Assembly (NCBI GenBank): GCA_021521415.1
Contig: JAIQDT010009215.1
Location: 24,936 to 88,935 of the forward strand
DNA length: 64,000 nucleotides
Direction of reading: 5' to 3'
Origin: Bidens hawaiensis
Lineage: Eukaryota > Streptophyta > Magnoliopsida > Asterales > Asteraceae
Positions 35,101 through 45,448 of the stretch are shown one piece after another. Within the stretch, counting starts at the first letter, position 1; each line of letters opens with the position of its first letter. Both the position numbers and the translations under genes were made by a program. The notes beneath the pieces were generated by a model. That model ran no database searches. It was not told the origin of the DNA and saw only the letters and a list, made by a program, of their open reading frames with translations.

Positions 35101-37135
35101 CTTCCTAGTGCCATCAGAGGCTATAACGATATCTTTCACTTGTAATGCCTTTAGCTTAGCGCGCTTACTCAACATCATCGTAAGATCTTTGTTTAAACCT
35201 AAAAAAAATCAAAAATAATAATATTAATAAGCCGATGAAGCTGTATGAAGAACTTTGGTATTAAAAATGAGGTAAACCTTCTAATTCTTCAGATGAATGT
35301 GCCCAAATACCCTTTGAATTGTTGCCATAAAGCAGCTTCCATAACATCAAAGCTTGAGCAGGTCTATATCCTTGTGAAGTGACCCAATTCTGCTTCAAAT
35401 TTCATGTATTTGTAAATTGATAAAGCTTAAACGGTAGACTTAAGAGAAACAATTATCAAAGAAGTTATTTATGTTCAAATGCAGGATTTCAATTCAAAAA
35501 CCATGTTATAAATCACAAATCACAACAGGGGTGTTCAGCATTCAAATAGAACTCGAAAACCTGAAATTCGGTTCAAATTATGCATTTTATTTTTATACAC
35601 ACACATAATTATATAAACACATACATATACATATGTGTGTGTGTATAGAGGGAGAAACATACACACAACTACAGAAGATTGTCTGAAATAATACTTCAAG
35701 TTCTGAAATTTAATATATAATTTTAATTTTAATGATAAACTCAAGAAACAATTACCCAAAACTACTAAATGTGTAAAATCTAAATCCGTAACCTAGTTAT
35801 CGGCTTAAAGTTTCTAGTTCATTTAGTTTCTTGTTATTTGATTTTAATTATTAAAGCAGTTTGTCAACTAGTGGTGTACTAATCAGACTCGAAAAACTAG
35901 AAAACAAGAAACTTATACGTACCTGAAATTCTTGGTATCTCATTCCTTTGAGAATAACCTTTTGGGAATCACTGAGATTAAATCCACCATCTTCAACTCC
36001 TATCAAAACAAGGGTGAGGGTAGCATACAAACAAAATAATCATACAAAACATACAAAGTGAACGTAAAATGGAAGCGCTGTCATTTTCGTAATTCCTCAT
36101 AATAGATTCATTACGCCACACCAATGTACGAGCAGAGTGCCGATAACTACTCTACTCTGCTTGTAAAGTGTAGCGTAATTATTATTACTCTACCCATATT
36201 TTGTTGCAGCGGAATGGACGCGGTGTCATTTTTGTAATTACTCATAATAGATTAGTTATGCCACACCAAAGTACAAGCAGAGTACCGATAACTACTCTAC
36301 TCTGCTTGTAAAGTGTAGCGTAATTATTATTACTCTACCTATATTTTGTTGTAGCGGAGCTACAATACATATAGAATAATGATAATTAAGTTACATTTAC
36401 AACCAGAGTAGAGTTGTTATCGGTACTCGGCTCGTACTTTGGCGTGGCCGATAACAACTCTACTCTGGTTGTAAATGTAACTTAATTATCATTACTCTAT
36501 ATGTATTGTAGCTCCGCTACAACAAAATATAGGTAGAGTAATAATAATTACGCTACACTTTACAAGCAGAGCAGAGTAGTTATCGGTACTCTGCTTGTAC
36601 TTTGGTGTGGCGTAATTAATCTATTATGAGTAATTACGAAAATGACACCAACACCAAAGTACGAGCAGAGTACCGATAACTACTCTACTCTGCTCTTAAA
36701 GTGTAGCCTAATTATTATTACTCTATATATATTGTAGAGTAATAATTATGCTACACCAAAGTAAGAGCAAAGCAGAGTAGTAATCAGTGCTCTGCTCGTA
36801 CTTTGGTGTGGCGTAATGAATCTATTAAGAGTATTCTTCAGACTCATTCCAAGTCGTCAAAACAAAACGAATACAGATTTGAAATAATATTATGAAATTT
36901 GTGTGTGTGGAACCATCGACAATTAAAAATGTTACAATATTATTTCACCTGAAGAAGAATACGAAGAACATGAGTGGCTTAGGGTTTGTGAAAGCCGAGA
37001 CGGAGTGATTGCAGTTGTTGAAATTGAGCGCCGTTGGCGTTGGTTGAATAAATGAGAAATAAGTGACGGAGTGAATAACGGTGTGGTGGTGGTGGTGGTT
37101 GTACGGCGGAAGACGGTGGTGGTGATGGTGGCCAT
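32122..37135 (-). CDS. RlmN-like radical-SAM rRNA/tRNA adenine-C2 methyltransferase (complete, 9 exons)
   Basis: Exons, minus strand: 37135-36949, 35999-35923, 35389-35278, 35198-35101, 35007-34874, 34789-34681, 34056-33865, 33255-33119, 32410-32122; about 444 residues. Known family role: SAM-dependent methylation of C2 of adenosine 2503 in 23S rRNA and, in bacteria, A37 of some tRNAs. Visible: radical-SAM CxxxCxxC (Cys 192, 196, 199), the upstream Cys 185 in VCVSSQVGC, the SAM-binding GMGEP (240-244), and the C-terminal catalytic Cys near 416 in VCGQL. The Ser/Thr/Arg-rich first exon looks like an organelle transit peptide, so plastid or mitochondrial rRNA is the likely target (inference). 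An ATG 15 bases upstream (37150) is in frame and is an alternative start. Intron 5 appears to use a GC donor (CAG/GCAAGT at 34873). Intron 1 contains a long foldback. Confidence 0.92.
32487..32880. repeat. GAGCTCG-rich dispersed repeat in methyltransferase last intron
   Basis: It begins TAGAGGTGTAAAAG and ends GTTTGCACTCCTA. The inside has CTCGAGC/GAGCTTG words around an AT-rich centre (TATATAAT...). It is related to 23570-24056 and 54192-54655. No matching target duplication. Confidence 0.55.
36098..36832. repeat. Compound foldback (MITE-like) in methyltransferase intron 1
   Basis: Outer ends are inverted: AATAGATTCATTACGCCACA near 36103 against its complement near 36810-36830. Inside is a near-perfect hairpin with arms 36222-36423 and 36448-36649, about 200 bp each with only a handful of mismatches, and a 24-bp loop. 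A second hairpin has arms at about 36651-36727 and 36735-36811. A related unpaired unit lies at 36100-36200. The shared unit contains GAGCAGAGTACCGATAACTA. Transcribed within the intron it would form long double-stranded RNA. The transposon class is not clear. Confidence 0.85.
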
Positions 37136-37734
37136 TTTAATTTGCCTCATCCAGATACAAGCTTGCTTCCATGAGTTTCATTTATGGAGCACGAATATAA
37201 GTGTACAAACCAAGTATTTTTAGGAATCCGATCAAGGTATAGTCGTATTTGATTAGGTTTTCCAGGTTTTGACCAGGTAAAGCGGAACCGGATCTAGCGG
37301 GTCCAGGAAGAAACCCAAGCCTTGGACGTATCCGCGAGTCGGGTATGGATAGGAACGGATTTCAGGTCGAGTTCGGAACTGTATATTTTGTGCACGTCTA
37401 AGCTTGAATAGAGTCACGAGTTTAAACGAGTCTGTTATTTTGATTTTCATATATTTTTTTATTTAATATGTTAAATACATTTATATAATTACTATTATTA
37501 TATGTGAAATAATGTAAAAAATAGATAAAGAAGATGTATTATGTTTCATATAAAAGTTATAAATATTAATTAATATAAAGTAATAAATTAATAAAATAAT
37601 AGACGAGTCCAGCTTGAACATGAAAAACTACTCACCAATCACACTTTAGCTTTAGAGATAACTTTTGTAAAGAGAGTCGAGCTCAGGCTTTAGTAAGTTA
37701 AACAAATTAAGCACGGGCTTGACTCAGCTTGTTT
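37136..37734. other. Intergenic upstream of the methyltransferase gene
   Basis: It should hold the promoter of the minus-strand methyltransferase gene, though no clear TATA box was identified. 37260-37400 contains CGGGT-rich repeat sequence and 37610-37740 CTCGAGC-type repeat words. Confidence 0.4.
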
Positions 37735-37739
37735 ATATC
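37735..37739. other. Target-site duplication ATATC (left)
   Basis: ATATC precedes the TGAAGA end of the left LTR. The identical ATATC follows the right LTR at 46424-46428. Confidence 0.9.
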
Positions 37740-38702
37740 TGAAGAAACGTGGATCGACTCACTGGTAGACGATCTACTTTCCTCGGGTGTGATTATGCTA
37801 TTCCACCGATGGTTCTCTGGGATCTGGGTTCTTCCACCTACAAAATGAACAGCACCGTAAACTTACCCCTCAGAAAGGGACAGAGGGGTCCTCTTTGGGG
37901 TAACCCTCCGGTGTGAGAATAAGTGTTTGTAGGAGAAGACAATAATATGAGAGTAAGGAAATTTGGAGAGTATTGCTTTAATATAGCTGAATACTGTGTA
38001 GTTAGATGTGATTGTCTGTCTTCTTTGTGGAGTTGATGTGGTATTTATAGTGCTAGGGTTTCCACTGATGGGGCTCAGCCTTGTTGGCCTCCTCCAATTG
38101 CTTTGCGCCACGTGTCCTTGGGGACACCTGGTGCTTTTTCATTGGTTGTAATCACGTGGTAGCACATGGGTTTTGCTGAGTTGTCCACCTTTCATTGGCA
38201 GCTGTCAACATCAGCATATTCTTATTCCTTAAAAAGATACCTTCTGGAAGGTTGTCTGACGTGCACAATCAAGGTTGCCCTAATCCTGATTTGGATAAGG
38301 GCGAGGTTGATTATGTGCATGTGTGATACGCGCCTATCCTGAGGATGCGCGAGGTCTTCTCTTTATTCTCACGCGCAGATGTTTCATGCGCAGATGTGAT
38401 ATGCGCCACGCGCGGATGCGCAGATGTGATATGCGTGAGCATATGTGATGCGTGAGCATGTGATGCCTGAGCATGTGATATGCGTGAGCATATGTGATGC
38501 GTGAGCATATGTGATGCCTGAGCATGTGATGCCTGGGCATGTGATGCATGAGCATATGTGATATGCGTGAGCATATGTGATATGCGCCATGCGCATAGGT
38601 TTTGGCTTTGTGCCTTCATAATGTCTTGATTTCAAGCCTCTTGTCTATATCTTGTGGGTTGACCCGCCTCGCTCGGTGTTGAGGCGGGTACATACCTCTT
38701 CA
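37740..38702 (-). repeat. 3' LTR of the gypsy element (963 bp)
   Basis: On the minus strand it starts TGAAGAGGTATG and ends ACGTTTCTTCA. It contains a GCATGTGAT-type minisatellite (about 38395-38600). Confidence 0.93.
38395..38600. repeat. 15-23 bp minisatellite in the 3' LTR (GTGAGCATATGTGATGC type)
   Basis: Interleaved units of GTGATGCSTGAGCAT and GATATGCGTGAGCATAT form a compact array. The His/Ala/Ser-rich frames that cross it are by-products of the repeat. Confidence 0.85.
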
Positions 38703-38718
38703 AGCCCCCCCCCCAGTC
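38703..38718 (-). other. Polypurine tract
   Basis: On the minus strand GACTGGGGGGGGGGCT lies directly upstream of the 3' LTR. This is the expected start site for plus-strand cDNA synthesis. Confidence 0.85.
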
Positions 38719-38944
38719 TAATGTTTGTCTTGTCTCGCGCGAGCGAGGTAAGATAGATATTAGACTTAATAGTTTGCTCTTTTAGTAGGGTTTTGTCTTT
38801 TTCTTCTTATTACTCATCGGTGCGCGAAATTCTATCCTTTTGGTTGAAACGAATCGTCTATGTACGTGGTTGGTTGTTGCTGACATGCGTCAGTGATGGA
38901 GACGTGTCAGACTTTTCGTGTTCTCGAGGTGCTACAGTTGCCTT

Positions 38945-39128
38945 TCATGTCCCCTCATATAGTGTCAGGAACACGTGTCGCGCTCGCGTTGGTCCGTACC
39001 TACGAGTGGTGGCGCGTGAACTCTGGCAGCAGCTGTATCGTTTCTTTTCATGTCCCCTCACACAGTGTCAGGGACACGTGTCGCGCTCGCCTTGGCTTAC
39101 ACCTGCGAGTGGGGGCGCGTGAAGTCCG
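38945..39128 (+). promoter_or_regulatory. Duplicated G-box module upstream of the antisense gene
   Basis: Two direct copies of about 80-100 bp with a period of 103 bp (starts 38945 and 39048, TCATGTCCCCTCA). Each contains ACACGTGTCGCGCTCGC. The CACGTG G-boxes are at 38972-38977 and 39075-39080. G-boxes bind bZIP/bHLH factors in plants. The modules end about 30 bp before a TATA box. Confidence 0.6.
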
Positions 39129-39158
39129 ATCAGTACCAAAATTTCTCTCTCCTGGGCC

Positions 39159-39166
39159 TATAAAAG
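39159..39166 (+). promoter_or_regulatory. TATA box of the antisense gene
   Basis: TATAAAAG in a GGGCCTATAAAAGGAAG context, about 140 bp before the ATG at 39308. It points into the spliced antisense gene and away from the 3' LTR. Confidence 0.7.
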
Positions 39167-39307
39167 GAAGCCCTTGAGATTTTTTATTCTTCATCTTCCT
39201 TGTTGTTTATTCAAAGCTTTTCTTTGTTTCATTCTTTTCCGATTTCCGTCTTCTGCTTCCAGATCTCTGTTCTTTTAGAAGCATCCTCCGTTCGTTTTTA
39301 CAGTTGT

Positions 39308-42300
39308 ATGTCTGATAGTTCAGACAACACAATCTCCCCTATCCATCGCCGTGTTAAATCCTTAGTAATGTCTACGTTGAAGAAAACCGGCAAGGGGAAG
39401 AAGGCTGCTGAGGCCTCATCGGAGGATGTAGGGAAGACCAAGACGGTGAAGAAGTGGGATGAGATCCCCTGCAAACTGAGGCAGGACGATTTTGACAGCC
39501 TTATCGCCTCTCAGGGTTTTCTCCCTGAGTATGGTTGCATGCTGCCGGCGGCCGGGCAAACTGCGGCGGACCCGCCCACAGGCTATATATTCCTTTATAG
39601 CCATTTTTTCACCCACTGCAACCTTCGTCTCCCGATGACAAGGTTTGTGGGTGCGCTGCTTAAGTTTTATGGGATTCATATATCCCAAGTCCATCCGTTT
39701 GGACTTGTGCGCATGACTCACTTTGAGTTCATGTGCAAATCCCAGCGCGAGGAGCCCACCCCTCGGCGCTTTCAGTATTTTTATAAGCCCAAGATCCAAG
39801 ATTCTTGGTTCTCATTTATTCCTCGCAGTCAGAAGGTCAAGTGCTGCACTGTTTCATTCAAGAGCCTTCATGACTGGTCTGAGAGATTTTTCTATATAAG
39901 GGCTGGTGTGATCCCCATCCGCATGACCATGCGCGCGATCTCTTCTGCGCCTGCGGATGTGGGCGTCCTCAAGAACCCAACTGGCGCCTGGGTAAACAAG
40001 TTGACTGCCGAACCATCCCCCGCCAAGAACATTTGCGAGGAGGCGCTGGTGGGGGTTGGTATGAGCAGGAGGTGGGCCGACAGCGCGACTGAGCCCGTTA
40101 TCCAAGTTGACGGCTTGTGTAAGTTAATCTCATTCCATTACTTCTGCGCGAATATAATTCGTTTTGCTGATATCATTTGACTTGTTTTGTGCAGTCAGCA
40201 AGGAGTATGTCCACGCCGCCTATGACGAGCATATGGAGGGTGGCTCCGTCGCGCTGGGCGCTGGGGAGGTTGGCTTCCCCGATCGCTTCGATGACATGTT
40301 CATCCCTGTTGATCTGGGATTTCTCTTTGACAGCGATGCGCCTGGTAAGCCTTTGTACTTATGCTTATGCCTTTATAATACCAAATTTGGCTAACATTTC
40401 CGTTGCACTTATTGTAGATGCGCTCGAAAACTACGAGCTGGAGCTCGCGGAAGAGGAGGAGGAAGAGGAGGCGCCCCAACTAAAGCGTAAAGCTAAAGGG
40501 AAAACTGGCGCAGGGGCCAGTAAGAAGCAGAAGAAAGATGATGCCCCTGTTGTTCAGGATCCTCCTACTCAGGCGAAGGGACCTGAGAAAACCCAGGTGT
40601 TTACCACCAAGTTTTCCCTGTCTTCCCTGCCTCAAAAAGTGGGCAGACCTCCTGTCCACCTGAGGTATGGTGCCACTACCTCCTCCCTTCGCGCGGCGGA
40701 AAAGGGGAGCGGCGTTGCGCCTGCCGTTTCCTCTCCGACAGGTATACTTTGCTTATCTTTTATGGTTCTATGAGCGCGATTCTGATAGAATTACTAATGA
40801 ATCCTTGCTCACTTAAATGTTTGTAGAGCCGGCGACCTTGATGGACCAACCTCAGGCGCAACAAGGTGCCGAGCCTGCGCCGGAGGTCGCTTCGAAGTCC
40901 CCTGTTTTACCCTCAAAAAAGGGGAGAATGGACTTCATGGCGATGTTTGCCTCGCGAACGGAGTTGCGCCAAGGTATGTATTGCGCTTTTATTTTCTGAC
41001 CTTTTTCTTTTATATCAAGTCATGAACCATTTCTTTTTGTTGATTTTTTCATAGGAGTCATAGCTGGCGTACAAGCTGCTGGCGGCACTCCTGGCGCCGA
41101 TGCCAGCGCCGCTGGTTCTGCTCCTGCTCCTGCTCCTGCAAGTGCTGAATCTCCCCTCATCGGGATTACTAAGGAGCAGGAGGCCGTTTTACGCGCCGAC
41201 CTAGCGGCGTCGAGACCTCCCTCACCTCCTCCTGCGCACAGCCCTCCTCGCGAGACCGATTTTGGTTCTAGGTCGCAGGAGAAAAGGCATGTTTCCGAGG
41301 AGGATGAGGAGTTTGAAGTTGAAGACTCCGACCGCGGTCGCGCCAGCCCTGCAGCGCCACGAGGTTTCGTGGCGGAGTCTTCTCGTGGGCCTGGCGCTGA
41401 CTTTTCTGCTTCATCCCCGCAGGTATAGGTTCGTTTTTGCTCCGCTACGCGGATTTCCATCTTAGTGTTTTGATGACTTAGATCATTACTTTGTGTTTGC
41501 AGGAATCCGATCACATTTACCGCCCGAGATGGAATATTACTGAGGACAGCACATTTCAGTCCATGGGTGTGTGTGCGGAATTCTGGGCTCATTCTGTGCC
41601 TCCAGCTGAAAGGAGGTTCCAGGAGGACCGCGCTCGCGATGACTTGCTCAACGATCATCTGTTTGCTGGGTCGGCCTTCTTCGCTATGATTACGTAAAGG
41701 TACGTGATGCTCTTGCGGAAGCCAAGCAAGAGGCTAAAGTGTCTGCTTGGCATCTTTCTAATGCTCGAGAGAGAGCTGAGAAGCTCCAAGCAGAGCTCAG
41801 TGAGAACAGAGCAAGTGCCAACAGCGCCTTCGTGAAGCGCGGGCATGAGCTTCAGGCTGCGAGGGAGAAGCTACAGGCGGCCGAGGCGGACGCTGCCAAG
41901 TACGCGCGTAGAGTGCGCGACTTGGAGCTGGACGCGGAGGCGCGTGACCAAGCTCTTGTCCAGTCTATAACTGACAAATCATCACTGGAGAGTGAGGTTG
42001 CCCGCCTGAAGAAGGAGCTGGCGGCCGCGCAGGCCGAAAAAGATGAAGCCTTGGCGACGGCAGCGTCTAGCCAGGAAGCACTTGATGCTGCGCGGGCGGA
42101 AAAGGAAGAAGCCTTGGCAGCAGCAGCGTCCGACAAAGAGGAGCTAAAACAGACTAAGGAAACTGTTGAGTTGTTAAACTCTCAGATTCCTGCCCTCGAG
42201 ACGACTGTTTCTTCTCTCGCGCAGGATCGCCAATGGCTAGTCTCAAAGGGTATGACTCGTTGCGCTTATGCGATGAAATACTCAGACGAGTTCCAGGCCC

Positions 42301-42845
42301 TTGTGATGGATTGCAACGCTGCCGCGCGCTTGGTGGGTCGAGCTGAAGGGTTTAAGGATGGCTATGAATATGGGATGCTGAAGAAGAACCCATCCGACTA
42401 CCCTTATCAGAGCGACGTTGCCTGCGCGGACATGGCCGGGATGGGGGAGAAGTATTTAAATACTCCCATTCCTATCCTTGCGCAGGTATTTTAACTTTAA
42501 TGAGATTACTTTGATTTATTTTCCAAGTATTTCTGTACTCATATTTTTCCTTATGATTTGCAGATATCCGCGCTTGCTGACCAGCCCGACCTCGGCGCGC
42601 TAAAGAAATTACTTGACGAGTGCGAAGGGGCTGGTGGCGGCGATGATGGCGCGGGGATTGCTGCTCCTGCTAGCGGCTCTGGCGTGGCCAAAGGATCCGC
42701 TCCTGACACTGTTATGATAGAAGACTCCATTCAGGATGAACAACTTGACTATGGTCAGTTTGGAGATGACGAGGAGCGGGCTGCGCCAGATGCTGAGGGC
42801 GTTGATGAGGACTATGAAGAGGCTGACGTCGACGTGGAGACTTGA
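39308..42845 (+). pseudogene. Antisense spliced gene of the gypsy element ('putative gypsy-type transposon' domain), one frameshift
   Basis: Exons by splice consensus: 39308-40118, 40195-40344, 40418-40741, 40827-40973, 41055-41422, 41503-42485 (frameshift near 41690), 42564-42845. Introns are short (73-85 bp) GT-AG. The first exon holds a conserved globular domain (TRFVGALLKFYGIHISQVHP, WFSFIPR) that I recognise as the PF04195-type domain annotated in plants as putative gypsy-type transposon. Its biochemical function is unknown. Then come an acidic patch, a Lys-rich NLS-like stretch (KRKAKGK, KKQKK near 40480-40540), an Ala/Pro-rich region, a long Ala/Glu-rich coiled coil (41740-42200) and an acidic tail ending in TGA at 42843-42845. 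A stop in frame at 41695-41697, with the next exon part open in another frame, marks a single-base shift. Without that lesion it would be one gene of roughly 950-1000 residues. Confidence 0.75.
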
Positions 42846-43637
42846 GAAGCCCTTCATGTTTTTTATTTTTATTTGTAGTTTGTATCTCATCATCTTGTAA
42901 ACTTGTAAATTTCAATGCTTTGGAATGAAATTTTGTTTTTCCCTTCTTCGCATCTTGCGCATTCCCCATTCATCTCTTTATATTGCATGTTTGCTTGTTG
43001 AATATAAGATATGCTTGCACGTTGAAATAAGAACAAGGATGTAAGAAAATTATTATACTTAATCCTTGTCATATTGTAAGTGATTTTGCCATATCTTGAT
43101 TATGTTGACACGTGCCTTGGCGTTTTCATTATTCCTCTTTTGCGCGACGTTATCTCGCATTTGTTATAGGGAACTATGAGTTTTTAGCCTTTACGTGTCA
43201 ATGTTTTACTCAGATATCCATTACAATTTTATGCGCGACCTCGACCTGAGACCTTAACAACTATGTTTTGGCATTTGCTCTGCCTTAGTTGTGTTTAGGT
43301 ATTTTTATGGTCAGGCTGCGCAGCATGTAGGATGGATGTTGTGAGTGATTTGAGCTAAGGCTCACATTATTGGGCTAAGGCCCTGAGCTAAGGCTCATAA
43401 TTTTGGGCTAAGGCCCTGACGTTTTAGAGTTAAGACTCGTTAACGCGTTTGCGCATGTATGTTTTACTTCGTTTTATTTTGTTTTGATGTCAATACAATG
43501 TTGTCATATTGCTCAAAATTAATAAAGGGAAGTGTGAAACATGTATGCAAAAGATAATAGAATCCACATTAAGAGAAGATAGCGCGTATCATTATTCATA
43601 ATGGCTTAAAAAGCCTTGATTACAAACTTGACATTTT
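42846..43637. other. Non-coding convergent region between antisense gene and integrase
   Basis: Likely 3' UTRs of both convergent genes. A short direct repeat lies at about 43350-43425: GCTAAGGCTCA and GGGCTAAGGCCCTGA each occur twice. Confidence 0.6.
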
Positions 43638-44516
43638 TTACATGAAACATTTTCTAAGCTGTGCTGCGTTCCATGCGCGCGGGATCTTCTTTCCATTCAA
43701 ATCTTTTAAGGCGTATGCGCCTTTTCCCAATTCTTCCAAGACTTGATAAGGTCCCTCCCAATTGGGGGACATTTTTCCCGGGGGTATCGCGCGGCTAGCT
43801 TCATTGTTTCGAAGGACAAAATCATTTTTCTTGAAGTGGCATTCTTTCACGCGCTGGTTGTAATATTTTTCCAGTTTTTTCTTGTATTTGGCTTCACTGA
43901 TGATAGCCGCCTCTCTGCGCCCTTCAAGTAAGTTGAGATCCAACCTTCTTTCGCGCTCGTTATCAATCTTGCTCATCATGAGCACTCTATGGGATGGGCA
44001 TCCAATTTCTGCTGGAATCATTGCCTCTGTTCCATAGGTTAGGCTGAACGGGGATTCGCCATTGCTGGTTTTGCTTAATGTCCTGTGTGCCCACAGGACA
44101 TTAGGTAGCTCTTCGACCCAAGAATGGGATTCTCCCTCTAACCTTTTCTTCAGCCCATTCAGCAAGCTTTGGTTAGCGCGTTCCACTTGGCCATTCCCCT
44201 GAGGGTGATAAACTGAAGTGAAAATTTGGTTGATGCGCAATTCCTTGAGCCAGCTGGATATCTTCTTGTCAGTGAATTGCTTGCCATTATCGCTCACAAT
44301 TTCCATGGGCAAGCCAAAACGGCATATGATGTGGCTCCAGATAAACTGCTTCATCGCTTCGGCTGTGATTTTTGCTAGTGGCTTGGCTTCAACCCATTTT
44401 GTGAAATTGTCTACTGCCACTACCAAAAATTTGACTCGCCCTTGCGCTTGCGGAAGGGGACCCACAATGTCGATTGCCCATTTGTGGAAAGGCCATGCGG
44501 AGGTCACTGGAATCAA
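43638..44516 (-). pseudogene. int: Gypsy integrase, 5'-truncated
   Basis: The catalytic core is recognisable by its DDE residues: D in WAIDIVGPLP, D in VSDNGKQFT, E in GNGQVERANQS. The C-terminal part ends with LKDLNGKKIPRAWNAAQLRK and a stop at 43638-43640. The zinc-binding HHCC domain is missing because a deletion joins gag directly to this segment at about 44510-44522, in a different frame. Downstream sequence is open and well conserved, so the deletion is the main lesion. Confidence 0.9.
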
Positions 44517-45381
44517 GTTGTTCCAATAGTTCCTCGAACCCATCGATTTGCCCAGTAAGCAAGCTTTCAAACCAGACACGCGCCGCGCCCGTGAGGCAGC
44601 GGGCAAACATGTGACACCATGTTGGCATCGTCCAGCTTTCTAGGTTTCCAGTGTTGTAAAAACCTTGTAAGAAATCGTCTGGATCTGTTGTGCCGTCATA
44701 TTTGCCCAAACCACTTGGCATCTTGGTTTTGTGTTGAATAGGGGCCTTCGCGATGCGCTCAGTGAATTTTGAATGTTTCACCAAGATGGCTGGCCTGTAC
44801 GGTGTGGTTACATCCACTTGCCCTCTCACTGGTGGGCTGTATGGTGTGTGCAGATCCAGATCGGCTCTGGCTCCAGGCGCCATGTTCATTTGCGCGCGGA
44901 GCTGTGAGCCTCCTGCATGAGTATCTCGCGTCTTCCTGACGCTGTGCACCTCTTCATCACTAAACTCAGCGTGTTCAGTGTGAACAGAGTGACCCTCTTC
45001 CGGCGCGCGCGCCCTTTTTGTTCCTTGAATGGCTTGCTTGTCAAACGCTAGCCTTTGTGTTAAGTCGGCTAACTTTTTCTGTTTGACCATTTCATTGTAC
45101 TTGTCCATTAGACGTCGTTGCTCGTTTATGAGCCATTCTTTAGGGTCATTGGTTTCATCTTCTGGACCCATTGGTCCTTTTTGTTTCGCGCCGGCAAGAT
45201 TTTGTAACGTGAGATCGTCTGGAGGAGTTTCAGTCTGGCCGTGAGGAGTTGTGATGAAGGGACGGTTACTGGTGGTGCGCGTAGAATCACGCGGCCCCCT
45301 CAGAAACTGCTGTCCCTCATTAACATCCTCACGTTCAATATCCTCCAGAACTTGATCGACGTTACGAGCACCAGAAACCAT
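44517..45381 (-). pseudogene. gag: Gypsy gag, 3'-truncated
   Basis: Start ATG at 45379-45381 (MVSGARNVDQVLED), 68 bases inside the LTR. A charged linker region is followed by the retrotransposon-Gag domain (GKYDGTTDPDDFLQGF, CLTGAARVWFESLLTGQI), which breaks off near 44517. The nucleocapsid knuckle and protease are gone. The sequence then continues in the integrase out of frame. Confidence 0.9.
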
Positions 45382-45436
45382 GGTGAAAATTTGTTTTTTT
45401 AGAGATCTGATGAGATCTTGTTGCCGTTGTAACAGT

Positions 45437-45448
45437 GGATGGCGCCAA
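45437..45448 (-). other. Primer-binding site of the gypsy element
   Basis: The minus strand reads TTGGCGCCATCC directly after the 5' LTR. The TGGCGCC start is typical for plant gypsy elements primed by a tRNA ending GGCGCCA. The gag-only element at 55501 has the same 12 bases. Confidence 0.85.

Noticed and set aside
36098..36832. CRISPR-like repeat array
   Set aside because: Units are inverted and adjacent, with no regular spacers, in an intron of a plant nuclear gene. It is a foldback element.
38311..38635. His/Ala/Ser-rich frames over the LTR minisatellite (also 46017-46356)
   Set aside because: Open in several frames only because the repeat lacks stops; they lie inside LTRs.
43743..44529. 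Plus-strand frames over the integrase region
   Set aside because: Antisense to the conserved gypsy integrase with no features of their own.
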